From the NCBI GenBank assembly GCA_942491385.1, contig CALOAF010000005.1, positions 186,001-250,000 of the forward strand: DNA of 64,000 bases, in the 5' to 3' direction. The DNA is from UBA6170 sp942491385. GTDB lineage: Bacteria; Chloroflexota; Anaerolineae; Anaerolineales; Anaerolineaceae. A program made the position numbers and the translations under genes. The notes beneath the pieces are model-generated. The model worked only from the letters and a program-made list of their open reading frames with translations, did no database searches and had not been told where the DNA came from. The first letter of the stretch is position 1, and each line of letters starts with the position of its first letter. Below, one piece after another: positions 62,356 through 64,000 of the stretch.

Positions 62356-63471
62356 TCAGCCGATCTCTTTTTCATACACCCGATAACGACGGAAAGGTTT
62401 GGCACCCAGCTTGATAATGGCATTGTTCATCGGAGCATTGTCTTCGAGTACATAATTGATTTCCATTTTCATGCTGGCGGAGTAAATCGAATCATAAAGT
62501 GCTCGGTAGAGCAGGCTATCAATCCCTTTGCCTTGATAGGCAGGAATAACACCCAGTGCGAACATGCGATATTGGGTTAAACGCGGTATGCCACGCAGTA
62601 ATTTCAACCAACCAAACGGGAAAAGCCGTCCCTGCAAGCCGCGGAGCAATAAATTGATATCCGGGATGGCAATTGCAAATCCCACTGCTTTTCCCTGGTG
62701 GTCTTCTGCAAAAATAACCCCTTTCGGCTGAATAATCTGTTTCAAATCCGTTACCATGGCTCGTACTTCATCATCCGTTACAGGAGAATAGCCCCAATTA
62801 TCAATCAGACTTTCATTCGAAAGTGCAATGATTTTTTCCACGTCCTGATCCAGGTTTTTCATATTCAATATTCTGGTATTGATTGCATAGCGGTCCCGAA
62901 TTTTGTCGGTCATTGTCAGAATGCGATCCGGAATTTGATAATTCTGGGTACTATCGATTTGATACACCAGCAAATCCTTTACTTTGCGTAATCCAAAGTC
63001 TTCAAAATGGTTGTTATAAAAAGGCGGATTATACGGTGACATTACCACCGGTGATGGACTAAATCCCTCGATGACACTCCCCCATTCCTGAGACACAAAA
63101 GACCACGGACCCCGCATTTTTTGCATTGAATGGGCGATCAACCAATTTTGAGCGCTCTCTAACAATAGTTGTGCGGCATTTGCATCACGGGGTGCTTCAA
63201 AATACCCAAATAACCCCACCTTTTCCTGCCAGAATTCGACTGCCAGATCATCGATGAAGGCCGCAATTCTTCCAATAAGTGTTCCATTTTCAACCAGCAA
63301 GAATAATTGATAACGGCAATGGTTTAAAAAAGGATTGCGGATTGTATCAAACTGCCCCGCGATTTCGTCACGTAAAGGAGGAATCCAGATGGGGTCATCC
63401 CTGTAAATTTGGAAAGGCAAATCAATAAATTTTTTCAGGTCATTTTTGGCGTTTACTGAGATAATTTCCAT
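62356..63471 (-). CDS. GNAT-like N-acetyltransferase family protein
   Basis: 371 residues from ATG 63471 (TAGGAG site); the longer frame to 63534 is not supported. LPFQIYRDDPIWIPPLRDEI and GTLIGRIAAFIDD at the N-terminus and ALGVIPAYQGKGIDSLLYRALYD (acetyl-CoA loop QGKGID) near residue 320 fit the large GNAT-like group. Function unknown; possible N-acyl transfer. Convergent with the SDR gene. Confidence 0.75.
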   Translation of the reverse strand: MEIISVNAKNDLKKFIDLPFQIYRDDPIWIPPLRDEIAGQFDTIRNPFLNHCRYQLFLLVENGTLIGRIAAFIDDLAVEFWQEKVGLFGYFEAPRDANAAQLLLESAQNWLIAHSMQKMRGPWSFVSQEWGSVIEGFSPSPVVMSPYNPPFYNNHFEDFGLRKVKDLLVYQIDSTQNYQIPDRILTMTDKIRDRYAINTRILNMKNLDQDVEKIIALSNESLIDNWGYSPVTDDEVRAMVTDLKQIIQPKGVIFAEDHQGKAVGFAIAIPDINLLLRGLQGRLFPFGWLKLLRGIPRLTQYRMFALGVIPAYQGKGIDSLLYRALYDSIYSASMKMEINYVLEDNAPMNNAIIKLGAKPFRRYRVYEKEIG

Positions 63472-63569
63472 TTTTAATCTCCTAAGATGGTAATTTATAT
63501 TAACACAAGAATAATTAATGGGATGCCACAACAAGTTATAATTTTTTTAAACCAGTAATAAAAATACCC

Positions 63570-63600
63570 CACCTTACGATGGGGTATTTTGGTTTCAATT
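63570..63600. terminator. Terminator of the cold-shock gene
   Basis: Perfect 10-bp stem AAAATACCCC / GGGGTATTTT with a 10-nt loop, flanked by A and T runs; works in the minus direction after the csp stop and possibly in both. Confidence 0.85.
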
Positions 63601-63611
63601 TGAAAATTGAA

Positions 63612-63821
63612 TTACAGGACTACGACGTCGGCAGCCTGTGGGCCTTTTTGTCCAGTTTCAATGGTGAATTCAACTGCTTGGCCTTCTTCTAAGGTTCGGA
63701 AACCTTCGTGATTGATTGCTGAATAGTGCACGAAAACATCCGGGCCTTCTTCACGAGCCAAAAAGCCATAGCCTTTTGTTCCATTAAACCATTTTACTGT
63801 ACCTTTTACACGTTCTGACAT
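63612..63821 (-). CDS. Cold-shock protein (CspA family)
   Basis: 69 residues. RNP1-like GYGFLARE and RNP2-like DVFVHYSAI sit in a five-strand OB fold starting GTVKWFNGTKGYGF. Binds single-stranded RNA and DNA and acts as an RNA chaperone, often in cold or stationary phase. It lies 57 bp downstream of a probable glycine-rich RNA-binding protein gene on the same strand, so the two may be expressed together. Confidence 0.95.
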   Translation of the reverse strand: MSERVKGTVKWFNGTKGYGFLAREEGPDVFVHYSAINHEGFRTLEEGQAVEFTIETGQKGPQAADVVVL

Positions 63822-63878
63822 TTTTTTACTTTCCTTTATTCTTTCTAAAAAATTTTTTCTTTGTTAAACAGCGTTGGT

Positions 63879-64000
63879 TTAGTAACGCTGGCCACCACCA
63901 CCACGTGAAGTGCGGTTTCGATCTCGGGGTCCGCCCTGGTTTCCACCATAGCCACCGCCGCCACCGCGTTGTCCATATCCTCCGCCGCCGCCGCCTCTGC
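63879..64000 (-). CDS. Glycine-rich C-terminal end of a probable RRM RNA-binding protein (partial)
   Basis: The last 40 codons on the minus strand are visible; the gene continues past the window edge. They encode repeated Gly with Tyr, Arg and Gln (for example GGGGGYGGNQGG) and end GGGGQRY before TAA at 63879-63881. This tail is typical of bacterial RRM (Rbp) proteins with an N-terminal RNA-recognition motif, but the RRM itself is outside the window, so the call is by tail and context. A hairpin-like AGCGTT/AACGCT overlaps the stop. Confidence 0.6.
   Translation of the reverse strand, partial: RGGGGGGYGQRGGGGGYGGNQGGPRDRNRTSRGGGGQRY

Noticed and set aside
1..64000. CRISPR array, tRNA, rRNA, prophage or intact IS element
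   Set aside because: No regularly spaced short repeats with unique spacers, no cloverleaf-like sequences and no transposase or integrase genes were found by reading both strands.

Overview
The window looks like a chromosomal segment of an anaerobic or facultative bacterium with moderate, slightly AT-leaning base composition. I think it is most likely a member of the Chloroflexota (Anaerolineae-like). This rests on gene style rather than a marker gene: a giant DUF11-repeat surface protein ending in a sortase-like domain, a GT-C membrane protein paired with a small partner gene, many one- or two-gene units of transporters and membrane proteins, lipoprotein-anchored binding proteins, and an LCP cell-wall ligase. 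No rRNA, tRNA, CRISPR array, prophage or intact insertion sequence is visible.

Layout. 1-5733: 3' part of the repeat surface protein. 5938-9138: ADP-ribosylglycohydrolase, PHB-depolymerase-like esterase, a hypothetical membrane protein and a GNAT acetyltransferase. About 9200-11300: an AT-rich island with an amber-interrupted gene and a GT-C membrane protein. 11433-12929: a histidine phosphatase and small membrane proteins. 13006-17148: a redox and efflux block with a peroxiredoxin-like gene whose catalytic position is an in-frame TGA (candidate selenoprotein), a divergent CxxC peroxiredoxin-like gene, and a lipoprotein adaptor/permease/ATPase exporter. 17245-30724: metallo-hydrolase, methyltransferase, Rieske oxygenase, Kef-type antiporter, DinB, DegV, M28 peptidase and a DagK-PlsC lipid pair.

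31041-40830 is the most coherent metabolic block. On the plus strand lie a binding lipoprotein, two permeases, an ATPase and two glycerophosphodiester phosphodiesterases. They converge with no gap on a minus-strand eutA-eutB-eutC-eutL operon. The simplest reading is uptake of a glycerophosphodiester such as glycerophosphoethanolamine, hydrolysis to glycerol-3-phosphate and ethanolamine, and B12-dependent cleavage of ethanolamine to acetaldehyde and ammonia. EutL is the only microcompartment shell protein here, but EutC keeps an N-terminal amphipathic helix of the type used for compartment targeting.

41180-43059 encodes two SPFH proteins; 43116-45022 a P-loop kinase and an LCP protein. 45203-48098 (minus) is a sulfur-handling operon: HTH-PocR regulator, sulfide:quinone-reductase-like flavoprotein, TusE/DsrC-like protein and DsrE2-like protein. 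Four direct repeats at exact 10-bp spacing sit just upstream of the regulator. 48294-64000 holds an S10 peptidase, an AAA ATPase, an MFS transporter, a frameshifted ABC-F protein, a cysteine-rich protein, EamA and TauE transporters, an amidase, a PAQR protein, an SDR enzyme with a C-terminal zinc-ribbon-like segment, a GNAT-like protein, a cold-shock protein and the glycine-rich end of a probable RNA-binding protein cut by the window edge.
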